Part shown: positions 45,369 through 53,000 of the stretch, piece after piece
Layout of the letters: each line of letters opens with the position of its first letter
Position numbering within the stretch: position 1 is the first letter of the stretch
Source: Vampirovibrionales bacterium
GTDB lineage: Bacteria; Cyanobacteriota; Vampirovibrionia; Vampirovibrionales; Vampirovibrionaceae
Assembly (NCBI GenBank): GCA_029866025.1
Contig: JARXAD010000003.1
Location: 62,001-126,000, forward strand
Reading direction: 5' to 3'
DNA length: 64,000 nt
The notes under the pieces: model-generated
Databases searched by the model: none
What the model was told of the DNA's origin: nothing
Seen by the model: the letters and a program-made list of their open reading frames with translations, nothing else
Position numbers and translations under genes: made by a program

Positions 45369-46259
45369 ATGGCTGCCAACCCCGTTTTAGCTCCTGCCAT
45401 TTTCCCCATGTTCCAACGTAAATACGCTGGATTTGAGGCCATTCAATCCAATGGTGTGGCCACTTGCCGCGTCCCTACCACGGGTCGCCACTACGCCCAC
45501 CGCTTGCATTTTAAAACCTCCGCTGGTGCAAACCTTACCCAAGCCGAGATTGAATCCCAAGTCACCCTAATCAAAGTAAAAATTAACGGCGTCACCACCC
45601 ACGAAGCGCCCCCCGCCGTGTTCCATATGCTGCAAAAGTATTATGGCGATGCCAAAGGGGCCACCATCGTTCCGGGCGTGTTGCTGATTGACTATTGCCG
45701 CCGCCACCTGACCTTGCCCGCCGAGCGAAAACAGATGGCTTTGGGTATGCAAGGCGTGGACACCTTCACCATTGAGTGTTACACCGGCACCCTAAGCAAT
45801 TTGGCGGTGATTGACTTCAATGCCAGCATTGAAAACGTGGAAAGCCCATTGGGGCCTCACTATCGCCTGTTGTCCAACCCTCAGTACAAAAACACTACCG
45901 GCGAACACCAGATCAGCGACCTTCCCAAGGCTCCCAATGCCGCATTGCTGGCCTACCATATTTCCTTGGGTTCCGTTCCGGGCGTACTCAGTGAAGTATC
46001 CCTCATTGCGGATAACGTCAATTTGTTTGAGCGCCAAGCCCCTACCGTTACCCAGCAAGTGTTGGAAGATGCGGGGCGTAACCCTCAATCCGGTTACTAC
46101 CATATTGACTTCAACCTCAATAACGAGGTGTTGGGCCTGTTCCCGTGGACGCAAAACAAGCGCACGGTACAAGATTGGCGCTTAACTCCCAACTGGAGTA
46201 CCGCCCCCAACGACTTCAAGGTGTACACCGAGCAAGTTTTCAACATGCCGCAGCTGTAG
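45369..46259 (+). CDS. Major capsid protein, double jelly-roll, PM2 P2-like
   Basis: 296 aa. Residues ~40-170 match the pattern of the viral coat protein P2 N-terminal domain: GRHYAHRLHF, ESQVTLIKVKINGVTTHEAPPAVFHMLQKYYG, LLIDYCRRHLTLPAERKQMALGMQGVDTFTIE. The second half (YHIDFNLNNEVLGLF..TVQDWRLTPNWSTAPNDFKVYTEQVF) fits the second barrel. PM2 P2 is 269 aa. It is strongly codon-biased and has the best ribosome site of the element, in line with high expression. The assignment is by remembered family pattern, not by a search. Confidence 0.85.
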   Translation: MAANPVLAPAIFPMFQRKYAGFEAIQSNGVATCRVPTTGRHYAHRLHFKTSAGANLTQAEIESQVTLIKVKINGVTTHEAPPAVFHMLQKYYGDAKGATIVPGVLLIDYCRRHLTLPAERKQMALGMQGVDTFTIECYTGTLSNLAVIDFNASIENVESPLGPHYRLLSNPQYKNTTGEHQISDLPKAPNAALLAYHISLGSVPGVLSEVSLIADNVNLFERQAPTVTQQVLEDAGRNPQSGYYHIDFNLNNEVLGLFPWTQNKRTVQDWRLTPNWSTAPNDFKVYTEQVFNMPQL

Positions 46260-46273
46260 AAAGGCGGTGAACC

Positions 46274-46675
46274 GTGGGCATTTTCGATTCACTCAAAAGT
46301 GTATCGGGTAAGGTCCAGTCCATCGTCAAAAGCGGCTCCGATACCGTAAAAACAGTTCGCCACACTGCAAGCGATTTGGTCACCGATGCGGGCAATGCAG
46401 CCCGCAACGTTGGCTATTACGCCCAAAATTTTGGCTCTGTTATTACCAACATTGGCAGCGGTGTACGACGGGTTGGCAACCAAGCCAATGGCACAGCGGC
46501 GGTATTAAAAAACGACGCCTTGTTTAAAGCTGCCGAAATAGTAGGCGACCAAACCACCTTTACGGGCAATGCCAACGTGCGCCCTAGCGGCAACACCGAT
46601 GGCACGGATTGGTTTGTAATCGCGGCGTGGGGTGTGGGGGCTGTGGCCACCTATGCCTTGCTCAAAAAGATGTAG
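46274..46675 (+). CDS. Element membrane protein
   Basis: 133 aa from a GTG with AAAGGCGGTGAACC upstream. An amphipathic helical N-terminal half (FDSLKSVSGKVQSIVKSGSDTVKTV) is followed by a C-terminal membrane helix (WFVIAAWGVGAVATYALLKKM) with a basic end. Probably a virion membrane protein; no family recognised. Confidence 0.75.
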   Translation: MGIFDSLKSVSGKVQSIVKSGSDTVKTVRHTASDLVTDAGNAARNVGYYAQNFGSVITNIGSGVRRVGNQANGTAAVLKNDALFKAAEIVGDQTTFTGNANVRPSGNTDGTDWFVIAAWGVGAVATYALLKKM

Positions 46676-46687
46676 GAGAGCCGCACT

Positions 46688-47281
46688 ATGGGTTATGTAA
46701 TGCAAGCAGGCGCATCTGTGGACGCCTATGAGTTGACGGGGCCACCGTCTAACAACAATAGCGGCGGCAACCCTTACGCCTACAGTGACCCGTATGTGTT
46801 TTATACCCCGGTAAGCCAGCGGCCCGCCACCCGCCCGCTGCAGCAATACAACGCGCAAAAAGACCCCATGAGCAATAGCTATATGGGCGGCGGCTGGGAG
46901 GATGACCCCAGCATTTTTAGCAATGGCCTGTTGGGTGCGTTGCGCCCCTTTGATTTTGTTCCGGACAATGGTTGGTACGATCCCCAGCTGGATGACATTG
47001 CCGCCACGGATCCCTATAGCAATTTAAGCCCCAACCCTCCCAATCCTAAAGACAACGACTTGGAGAAAGCCAAGGAAGCCGCCAAAAAAGCAGCGGCCAA
47101 CGGTGGCAATGGCACCAATGGGGGTAATGGGTCAGGCAATCCCCAGCAACCCCAACCATTTGGCGGAACGCCCGATACCGAAGGCGAGCCCCGCCCTTGG
47201 TGGCATTGGGCCGCTTTACTGGGTGGCGGTGGCTTGGCGGTGTGGTACCTCACCAAGAAAAAGAAAAAAGGGAAGGGGTAG
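46688..47281 (+). CDS. Element membrane protein with Gly/Asn-rich linker
   Basis: 197 aa. The first half is Tyr/Pro/Asn-rich (NPYAYSDPYVFYTPVSQRPATRP), then a charged helix (NDLEKAKEAAKKAA), a linker (NGGNGTNGGNGSGNP) and a C-terminal membrane helix (WAALLGGGGLAVWYLTKKKKKGKG). The tail-anchored design suggests a protein linking capsid and membrane. GAG-rich ribosome site. Confidence 0.75.
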   Translation: MGYVMQAGASVDAYELTGPPSNNNSGGNPYAYSDPYVFYTPVSQRPATRPLQQYNAQKDPMSNSYMGGGWEDDPSIFSNGLLGALRPFDFVPDNGWYDPQLDDIAATDPYSNLSPNPPNPKDNDLEKAKEAAKKAAANGGNGTNGGNGSGNPQQPQPFGGTPDTEGEPRPWWHWAALLGGGGLAVWYLTKKKKKGKG

Positions 47282-47284
47282 CCG

Positions 47285-47602
47285 GTGGCCAGTGGAAACG
47301 CTGTAGGAGTCGATCAGGCCAATTTTGGCCTAGATTTAACCGCCCCCGCCGAAAGCGGAGCCCGCTCACAAAGCAGTCAAGCGGGTGTGGTGGCTCCTTT
47401 TGGTGCGTTTAATGTTACAGGCGGCGGTAAGTTCTCCAGCCTCAATAGCAGTACCAGCGGCGGTTGGGGCATTCGTCCCATGGCTATCGATGCGGCCACC
47501 ACCCCCGGCGCAGCCGTTAAGCCCTCGTTTTTTTCCGATCCGTTCAACGTTACCCTTTTGGCGCTAGGAGGTGTGGGCCTATGGCTACTCCTCAAAAAAT
47601 AG
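47285..47602 (+). CDS. Element tail-anchored membrane protein
   Basis: 105 aa from a GTG four bases after the previous stop. A low-complexity Ser/Gly/Ala-rich body is followed by a terminal helix (FNVTLLALGGVGLWLLLKK). Same layout as its two upstream neighbours. It overlaps the next gene by 22 bases. Confidence 0.7.
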   Translation: MASGNAVGVDQANFGLDLTAPAESGARSQSSQAGVVAPFGAFNVTGGGKFSSLNSSTSGGWGIRPMAIDAATTPGAAVKPSFFSDPFNVTLLALGGVGLWLLLKK

Positions 47603-48015
47603 CAACCCCCGCCGCCCGTTTAGTACAGTGGAGCCCCACGGTGGCGGAGCATTTGGGCCAGTATTTAACGCCACAACAATTAAACGGCGTGTTTTATGAT
47701 TGGTACGGCAACCGGGTTGCCCTGTGGGGCCTGTTTAGTGGCAATACCCATGTGGGCACCTTGGCTACCCGCATTGATGTGATGCTGGATAAAACCCGCC
47801 ACTGGGTGTTTGTTCATGCGGGCGGTAAGTGGATTGAACAATTAAAAGACCTTCAATCGTACTTTGAGGGCGTGGCTCACCACCACCATTGCCACGCCTT
47901 GCGGCTGGATTTGGGAAGCGGACACATTGCCCGCATTGCCCGCGAGCGCTTGCGGGGCTTTACCACCTATGAAGTCTCCATTGTGTGCCCTTTAACCAAA
48001 AGGGGGGCATCATGA
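47581..48015 (+). CDS. Soluble element protein, His-rich, unknown
   Basis: 144 aa. The body is beta/alpha (LWGLFSGNTHVGTLATRIDVMLDKTRHWVFVHAGGKW) with a His cluster (VAHHHHCHALRL). No family recognised. Start ATG at 47581, inside the 3' end of the preceding gene; its stop overlaps the next start (ATGA). Confidence 0.75.
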   Translation: MATPQKIATPAARLVQWSPTVAEHLGQYLTPQQLNGVFYDWYGNRVALWGLFSGNTHVGTLATRIDVMLDKTRHWVFVHAGGKWIEQLKDLQSYFEGVAHHHHCHALRLDLGSGHIARIARERLRGFTTYEVSIVCPLTKRGAS

Positions 48016-48353
48016 GTGGCGGAAAGTCTAACAGTAAAAGCACCAGCACCACCACAACCACCACCCAACAAACAGACGAGCGTGTGGCGGCAACGGATAT
48101 GGGCGTGGCCATTGGTGCCAATGCCAATGTTAGCGGCCTTACCATCCAGCAATTGCCGGAAGAATTGGGGCCCATTGCTAACAAGCTACTGGATACCCAA
48201 GAGATGCTTATTAACATTGCATCCCAAGCGAGCGAAAAGGCCATTACTCAAACAGAAGACGCCCAAGCCGATAGCGCCAAGAACGTCCAGCGCCTTGTTT
48301 TAATCGGCGTGGTGGCCGTTGTGGTTATCGTCATTGCATTAAGGAAGAAGTAA
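48012..48353 (+). CDS. Element membrane protein, Ser/Thr-rich head
   Basis: 113 aa from the ATG at 48012 (MSGGKSNSKSTSTTTTTTQQ), coupled by a 4-base overlap to the preceding gene. A long amphipathic helix (GPIANKLLDTQEMLINIASQASEKA) leads to a C-terminal membrane helix (LVLIGVVAVVVIVIALRKK). The track's start at 47985 lies inside the upstream gene. Confidence 0.75.
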   Translation: MSGGKSNSKSTSTTTTTTQQTDERVAATDMGVAIGANANVSGLTIQQLPEELGPIANKLLDTQEMLINIASQASEKAITQTEDAQADSAKNVQRLVLIGVVAVVVIVIALRKK

Positions 48354-48357
48354 CACC

Positions 48358-48960
48358 ATGAATAACTCAGCAGATACCGCCAGCAAACAGGCTTACCAAG
48401 AAATATCCTTCACCCTTGCCGCCTCCCAAAGCGTGGTCTACAACATTAATGGCCGTAGCCTTTCCATTGATACCATCAGCGGTAGCGGCCTCACCATGAG
48501 CGTTGACGATGGCAGCTTCTCCACTGTCCAGCAAGGAAGCGGCTTTGAGTTGCCAGAGGGGGAGGAGTTCCGCAAGGTTTCCTTTAACAATACCAGCGCT
48601 TCTAGCGTTACCATTACCCTTGCCGTAAGCCGCAGCAAGCTATCCACCCGCGTTAGCCTTTCCGGAAGCGTAAGCGTGACCAGCGGGGCCACCCCCACCA
48701 CCCCAGCCGTTGTAACAGCCGCCACCGCTGCAACGGTATTGGTGGCTGCAAGTACTAGCCGCCGTTCTGTAATGGTTCAAAACCTACACGGTAGCGATAA
48801 TTTGTGGGTAGGCAATGCCAACGTGGGCAATGATGCGGGCCCCCGTGGCTTGCGAGTGCCCCCCGGCGGTAGCTTAAGCCTTGCCACGGGCGGGGCCCTA
48901 TGGTGCCGCCGTGGCGGTGCCAATGATATTACGGTAGGCGTGTTGGAGATTGCTCAATAA
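48358..48960 (+). CDS. Beta-rich element protein, candidate vertex/penton
   Basis: 200 aa, almost wholly beta and Ser/Thr/Val-rich. The C-terminal ~80 residues (RRSVMVQNLHGSDNLWVGNANV...GLRVPPGGSLSLATGGALWCRRGG) form a compact jelly-roll-like domain seen in phage receptor-binding or vertex proteins. The central Ser/Thr/Ala linker (TSGATPTTPAVVTAATAAT) separates two domains, as in PM2 P1-like spikes. Role inferred. Confidence 0.7.
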   Translation: MNNSADTASKQAYQEISFTLAASQSVVYNINGRSLSIDTISGSGLTMSVDDGSFSTVQQGSGFELPEGEEFRKVSFNNTSASSVTITLAVSRSKLSTRVSLSGSVSVTSGATPTTPAVVTAATAATVLVAASTSRRSVMVQNLHGSDNLWVGNANVGNDAGPRGLRVPPGGSLSLATGGALWCRRGGANDITVGVLEIAQ

Positions 48961-49439
48961 TGATGAACGCATTAAGCCAACCCAATAACTTGGCCATTGC
49001 CATTATTAGTGACCAAAAAGCCTTGGGAAGCCACGGGGGAACCTTTACTTCCGCCGCTTGGCGTACCCGCGATCTGAATACCGAGGTAACAGACACCGCC
49101 GGCCTTGTTACCGTGGCATCCAACCAGTTCACCCTACAACCGGGCCGGTACTTAATTGAAGCCAGCGCCCCTGCCTATGGATGCAATACCCATAAAACAC
49201 GATTACAAAACATAACGGACGCTACCACCGTAGCTACTGGCACCACCGAACACGCCAACCCTACCTATGGTGTACAAAACCGTAGTTTTTGCGACGCCGT
49301 AGTAACGCTAACGGCTTCTAAAACCTTTGAGTTACAGCATTGGTGTAGCACCACAAGTTCAACCTTTGGCCTTGGCTATGTGGTGGCCAGCACCAACGGC
49401 GTGGAAACATTCGCCACCATTCGCATTACCCGATTGTAA
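48960..49439 (+). CDS. TNF/C1q-like receptor-binding spike protein
   Basis: 159 aa. The pattern AIISDQKALGSHGGTFTSAAWRTRDLN..., then FTLQPGRYLIEASAPAYGCNTHKTRLQNIT and FCDAVVTLTASKTFELQHWCS, is the trimeric TNF/C1q-like jelly-roll found at tips of phage fibres and spikes. The start overlaps the preceding stop (TAATGATG), coupling spike and vertex candidate. Likely determines host attachment. Confidence 0.8.
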   Translation: MMNALSQPNNLAIAIISDQKALGSHGGTFTSAAWRTRDLNTEVTDTAGLVTVASNQFTLQPGRYLIEASAPAYGCNTHKTRLQNITDATTVATGTTEHANPTYGVQNRSFCDAVVTLTASKTFELQHWCSTTSSTFGLGYVVASTNGVETFATIRITRL

Positions 49440-49507
49440 TTTACTCGAGTCTCTCCATTTTTAAAACCCTGTCCCCGTCTATGTTTCATTGAAAGGAAAC
49501 CCACAAA

Positions 49508-49978
49508 ATGAGTAACGTTGATCTCGCCCTTGCCTTAGAAACCCTCTTACCGGGTGCCCAGTACGGTGGCAGCTTAACCCCTAACACCCCCGAAGCCTAT
49601 GGCGCCATTATTTGGGATGATAAACGCCCAAAGCCCGGCATTGAAGAATTGCTTGCCGTGGTTGTTCCGGAGAAAAAAGAAGCGATTTTGGCCAAGGCCC
49701 ATGCCTTGTTTACCAGCTTGCCGCTGGAGCTTCAAGAAGCTTACCAGACGCCCGTCAATAACTTTCTTATTGCCTCACAAAATGGTAACGAGCCTCTCGC
49801 CCTCCGCAACCTAAAAGCCATTCAACCGCTGGAGCCTGCCCATGCCCCCATTCTCGCTCAATTTGCGTCCCTATTTGGGTTGGATATTGTTGCGCCGGTG
49901 GATAGCACCGTGGGCCCCGTGGATGCTGGCTTAGACGCCCTACTGGACGCACAAGCGGGGACGCCTTTTAGTGGATAA
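49508..49978 (+). CDS. Element protein, unknown, Pro/Leu-rich
   Basis: 156 aa. LLPGAQYGGSLTPNTPEAYGAIIWDDKRPKPGIEELLAVVVPEKKEAIL in the first half, a helical second half, and an Asp/Ala-rich tail (GLDALLDAQAGTP). The IIWDDKRPKPGIEEL segment recalls short phage structural or chaperone proteins next to spikes, but this is weak. Start supported by GAAAGGAAACCC. Confidence 0.7.
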   Translation: MSNVDLALALETLLPGAQYGGSLTPNTPEAYGAIIWDDKRPKPGIEELLAVVVPEKKEAILAKAHALFTSLPLELQEAYQTPVNNFLIASQNGNEPLALRNLKAIQPLEPAHAPILAQFASLFGLDIVAPVDSTVGPVDAGLDALLDAQAGTPFSG

Positions 49979-50264
49979 GAAGGCCAGCATAGCCCTTGCC
50001 GCCGCCGCCTGCCTGTTGTTATGGCTGGCCTACAGTGGCACACAAAAGGCCGTAAACAACGGCCCCCCGCCCGTGCCGTTAGGAGACCCCGGCGGCTTGG
50101 GGGGCTTTGGCGATTATTTTAACGTGTTTGGGTGGTCTGCCAACGATGGCCAAGGCAAGCAAACCACCCCGCCCAAGTTTAAGTACACCGTAAACGAGCC
50201 CATACGCGCCGGTATTAGTTACTACGATGACCACGGCGAAGGCTGTGCCGATTGTGGAGGGTAA
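49971..50264 (+). CDS. Element signal-anchor protein
   Basis: 97 aa from a GTG overlapping the previous gene by eight bases. An N-terminal membrane helix (IALAAAACLLLWLAYSG) is followed by a Gly/Pro-rich, acidic exterior domain ending in CADCGG. The two terminal cysteines could form a disulfide. No family recognised. Confidence 0.7.
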   Translation: MDKKASIALAAAACLLLWLAYSGTQKAVNNGPPPVPLGDPGGLGGFGDYFNVFGWSANDGQGKQTTPPKFKYTVNEPIRAGISYYDDHGEGCADCGG

Positions 50265-50268
50265 GCCT

Positions 50269-51135
50269 ATGATTTTTGCCGCATTGGCCGCCATTGTGGG
50301 CGGTATTTTTGGTTGGAGCCAAACCAAGGTTGGCAAAGCCAATGCCGCTGCCAATGATTTGGTGGGCGATGTGCGCGGCTTTAATTACGATCCCCCGCAA
50401 GACATTAACAACCTGTTAAAGGCCTACCCTGCCTCGGTTCCGCCGCCACCCCCCTTGCCCAATTTAACCCGTTTAAGCAGCATTTTTACAACCGCCGATC
50501 CGTTCTCAGTCTCCACCGTTGCAGGAGGAAAAGTAGTGCCACAACCCCTTACCCCAACCGGTAGCCAAAGCAATTCCGGGGGCTTTACGGGTGCCTTAAG
50601 CCCCGAAGCGGCCCAAGCCGCCGCCGCCCGTGGTGACGTGCGCTTTATGCAGCAACCCATGAGCCGGTATTTTTACTGGAGCGATGCGTTTACAAGCCAG
50701 CAGGCCACCGCTGCCGCCATTAAAAAAACGCCCCTTTCCATTTTTAGGGCTGCCGCTCAAACCGCTGCCAAGCTGGATGCGGTGAATGATTACCTATCGG
50801 CCAAAGCCAACAAACGGGTGCAAATAGTGGTGAAAGGCCACAGCTTTATACGGTATGCCCCTGTTTCTACCGTGGGCGGAACCGCCACCAAAAGCCCCCA
50901 TATGCAAGGCAAGGCGGTTGATTTTCATGTGGCAGGTTATGCCGACGTGAGAGGAAACCAGCGGATACAAGCGTGGCTGATGCAGAACCGTAAAGGGTTG
51001 GGAATTGGAATAGAAAAAACCAATCAAAGTTACAGCCATATTGATTTAGGCGGTGTGCGCGTTTTCGATAACGTAACGGGCTATCCACTGTTAAGCGATG
51101 CCGCCATTAACAACTTTATTGCCAATTACAAATAG
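50269..51135 (+). CDS. Membrane-anchored M15-type peptidase (endolysin/entry enzyme)
   Basis: 288 aa from the ATG at 50269, which has GGAGGG upstream (the track start adds 14 residues). The N-terminal membrane helix (IFAALAAIVGGIFGWS) and a Pro-rich linker precede the C-terminal catalytic domain: SPHMQGKAVDFHV gives the zinc His/Asp and SYSHIDLGG the third ligand, as in M15A/M15_3 D-Ala-D-Ala carboxypeptidase-like endolysins. It would cleave peptidoglycan during lysis or, because it is membrane-linked, during entry from the virion. Confidence 0.85.
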   Translation: MIFAALAAIVGGIFGWSQTKVGKANAAANDLVGDVRGFNYDPPQDINNLLKAYPASVPPPPPLPNLTRLSSIFTTADPFSVSTVAGGKVVPQPLTPTGSQSNSGGFTGALSPEAAQAAAARGDVRFMQQPMSRYFYWSDAFTSQQATAAAIKKTPLSIFRAAAQTAAKLDAVNDYLSAKANKRVQIVVKGHSFIRYAPVSTVGGTATKSPHMQGKAVDFHVAGYADVRGNQRIQAWLMQNRKGLGIGIEKTNQSYSHIDLGGVRVFDNVTGYPLLSDAAINNFIANYK

Positions 51136-51150
51136 AGAGGAAAAAACACC

Positions 51151-51363
51151 ATGTGGCCATTACTGATAATTCCCGCTATTGCGGGCTTAGGGGTGTTTGT
51201 TACCACCCAAGCCGATGACGCCCTGGAGGGTTGGGGCGTTACTCAGAACCCCGGCGGCGGTGTCCCCAGCGGGCCCCTTGGCAGCGTCAACCAAGCCATT
51301 CAATTGGCTTTGTTGGTGGCCATTGCGTACGGTGGCTATCGGCTGTTTAAGAGTGCTAAATAA
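51151..51363 (+). CDS. Small element membrane protein
   Basis: 70 aa with an N-terminal helix (WPLLIIPAIAGLGVFVTT), a Gly/Pro-rich loop, and a second helix (AIQLALLVAIAYGGYRLF). The start follows AGAGAGGAAAAAACACC. A holin-like role after the peptidase is possible. Confidence 0.7.
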   Translation: MWPLLIIPAIAGLGVFVTTQADDALEGWGVTQNPGGGVPSGPLGSVNQAIQLALLVAIAYGGYRLFKSAK

Positions 51364-51551
51364 TGCCGTGGGCTAGCGTGGTTGAACATATTTTAGAAAA
51401 GCCCAGTACTGGCGCTGTTGTGGTGTTGGTTGTGTTTTTAGTGTACGCGGCTCCCATGTGGGTTATGTGGGAGAGCGTGCATTATTTAGCGGCGGAGATT
51501 TCCGCCAGTTTCCGTACCTATTGCATAGAGAGAGGACGCCCCAATGATTGA
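51363..51551 (+). CDS. Small element membrane protein
   Basis: 62 aa with one strong helix (GAVVVLVVFLVYAAPMWVMW). It overlaps the previous stop (TAATG) and the next start by eight bases, so translation is coupled. Possible holin or virion membrane protein. Confidence 0.65.
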   Translation: MPWASVVEHILEKPSTGAVVVLVVFLVYAAPMWVMWESVHYLAAEISASFRTYCIERGRPND

Positions 51552-51732
51552 TTTTCTCCACACGTTGGCATCTCAGCCGTGGTATGGCATCGCTAGCGCC
51601 ACCGTAACGCTGGCCAGTTTAGTGGCTGCCATAACGCCCACCCAATACGATAACAAGGCCGCACAGTGGGCACGCAAGGGGCTGGATTTGGTGGCCCTCA
51701 ACTTCGGTAGCTCACTTAAGAAAGGACGATAA
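51544..51732 (+). CDS. Small element protein, holin-like
   Basis: 62 aa: one hydrophobic segment (GIASATVTLASLVAAIT) then ITPTQYDNKAAQWARKGLDLVALNFG and a basic tail (KKGR). The ribosome site AGAGAGAGGACGCCCC is the element type. The pattern resembles short phage proteins encoded near lysis genes. Confidence 0.65.
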   Translation: MIDFLHTLASQPWYGIASATVTLASLVAAITPTQYDNKAAQWARKGLDLVALNFGSSLKKGR

Positions 51733-51733
51733 T

Positions 51734-51823
51734 ATGGCACGCAAAAAACGGAAGTGTAGCGCCAAACAGTTGGCCGCATTAGCCTCAGGCCGTAAAAAAG
51801 GCCGCACCAAGCGCAAGCGGTAA
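51734..51823 (+). CDS. 29-aa highly basic peptide
   Basis: Below the track cutoff. ARKKRKCSAKQLAALASGRKK...: about 13 Lys/Arg in 29 residues. One base separates it from the preceding stop, and AAGAAAGGACGAT is a good ribosome site. It could neutralise packaged DNA, like small basic proteins of other icosahedral phages. It is the last gene of the + operon. Confidence 0.7.
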   Translation: MARKKRKCSAKQLAALASGRKKGRTKRKR

Positions 51824-51909
51824 CGCCTGATAATTACATAAACGTGGTACAATACCTGTACAAACACGATGTAACAGGGTATTTTGCCGTACTCTTATTC
51901 TCTTGATGT

Positions 51910-51938
51910 CCCGCCACACTCTCATGTGGCGGGTTTTT
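51910..51938 (+). terminator. Strong intrinsic terminator of the structural operon
   Basis: CCCGCCACA CTCTCA TGTGGCGGG followed by TTTTTCTTTT. The 9-bp perfect stem separates the + operon from the convergent minus module. Confidence 0.92.
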
Positions 51939-51941
51939 CTT

Positions 51942-52310
51942 TTAGTCTCTGTGGTGGCGGATGCTATCCAGCATCCAATTTTCCATACGGCGGCTCATAT
52001 TGCTTAACCGCATATGCAATACCAGCGAGTGAATGGCCATAAAAACCACCATCAACAATAGAATCCAAACAATAACAGACTGGCCGCCTTGAAGAGCTTG
52101 AAAGGCCCCTTTAATACCTTCAAAGTGTTGTTGTTCCTGTGTGGAAAGGGTATACACCTCATCTTGAAGGTTCCGTACTGCCTCTGCTGTATTGGGTGTG
52201 TATTCGGGTTCTGGCTGCTGGATTTCTTCCTGATTTTCTAAGTTTTTTTTAGGTTGAGAAAATACCCAATCAAGGCCCCTCAACAGTATTGCTTCTTCAA
52301 TCCCTGTCAT
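51942..52310 (-). CDS. Element membrane protein with coiled coil
   Basis: 122 aa. The Glu/Gln-rich N-terminal half (NLENQEEIQQPEPEY) and a helix (AEAVRNLQDEVYTLSTQEQQHF) lead to one strong membrane helix (VIVWILLLMVVFMAIHSLVL) and a basic, Met-rich tail. Last gene of the minus module, eight bases after the preceding one. Confidence 0.7.
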   Translation of the reverse strand: MTGIEEAILLRGLDWVFSQPKKNLENQEEIQQPEPEYTPNTAEAVRNLQDEVYTLSTQEQQHFEGIKGAFQALQGGQSVIVWILLLMVVFMAIHSLVLHMRLSNMSRRMENWMLDSIRHHRD

Positions 52311-52318
52311 TTTATCCC

Positions 52319-52738
52319 CTATCGCCCTAGGGCGTTTTCAACTTCACTCATACGGCGCTGTTCTTCAGATTCGGTCATTTCCAATTGTCGTTGTCGTTGG
52401 CCCAGTATGACGTTTTCCACATACCCTATCGTATAAACTTGATCGGAAATCCGAACAAGCCTTAAGCGCCACTCTGGCGTGCTTGGTACTGGCTCTGAAC
52501 CACCACAAAAAATTGCCCGGAAATTATCACCCAACTTGCACATTTCACTAATTTCTGGGGTTCTTAAATAATCATCATTGGTAGGGTGAACAGGCTCATT
52601 AACAAGGTAGTGTAATTTAATTTTTCGGGCCGTCTGCTGTGGTTGCTGATACGCATACGGGGCCGGTTGATAGTAGGCGGGTTGCTGTGCCCCACTGAAT
52701 GCCTGCACGGTACTCAGCAGCAAAGAAAGCGGATCCAT
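52319..52738 (-). CDS. Element protein, unknown
   Basis: 139 aa. A Gln/Tyr/Pro-rich N-terminal part (PAYYQPAPYAYQQPQQTA) is followed by a folded domain (RKIKLHYLVNEPVHPTNDDYLRTPEISEM...LRLVRISDQVYTIGYVENVI) and a helical, charged end. No family recognised. Confidence 0.65.
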   Translation of the reverse strand: MDPLSLLLSTVQAFSGAQQPAYYQPAPYAYQQPQQTARKIKLHYLVNEPVHPTNDDYLRTPEISEMCKLGDNFRAIFCGGSEPVPSTPEWRLRLVRISDQVYTIGYVENVILGQRQRQLEMTESEEQRRMSEVENALGR

Positions 52739-52791
52739 AGGTGAGTGACTCCCATCACGTTGTGGTGTATTGCCGTACCGGCATTATAGAC

Positions 52792-52819
52792 GAAAAAAAG
52801 GCCCGGATTGTTCCGGGCC
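52792..52819 (-). terminator. Intrinsic terminator within the minus module
   Basis: On the minus strand GGCCCGGA..TCCGGGCC is followed by TTTTTTTCG. It ends the upstream minus transcript (54487-52836) before the two membrane-protein genes. Confidence 0.9.
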
Positions 52820-52835
52820 GTGTGAGGGGAGAGAG

Positions 52836-53000
52836 CTATTGCGACAGGTGCCATTCTTCCAGTGGCCGCAATTCTTTATGCAGCACCTTAAAGTTATTGG
52901 CTTGGGCGTCTAGCCGCTGATGGATACCTATCCAAGCAACGATGTTCAAAACACCCAACAGGCTAAAACCGACGGAATAACAAAGGTTTTCAAAGGTCAT
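52836..53000 (-). CDS. 54-aa small membrane protein of the element
   Basis: Missed by the track (below cutoff). MTFENLCYSVGFSLLGVLNIVAW... has one membrane helix followed by an amphipathic helix (RLDAQANNFKVLHKELRPLEEW). GAGGAGGCCACCC lies before the ATG, inside the end of the preceding gene (4-base overlap), and the terminator follows the stop. Confidence 0.75.
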   Translation of the reverse strand: MTFENLCYSVGFSLLGVLNIVAWIGIHQRLDAQANNFKVLHKELRPLEEWHLSQ

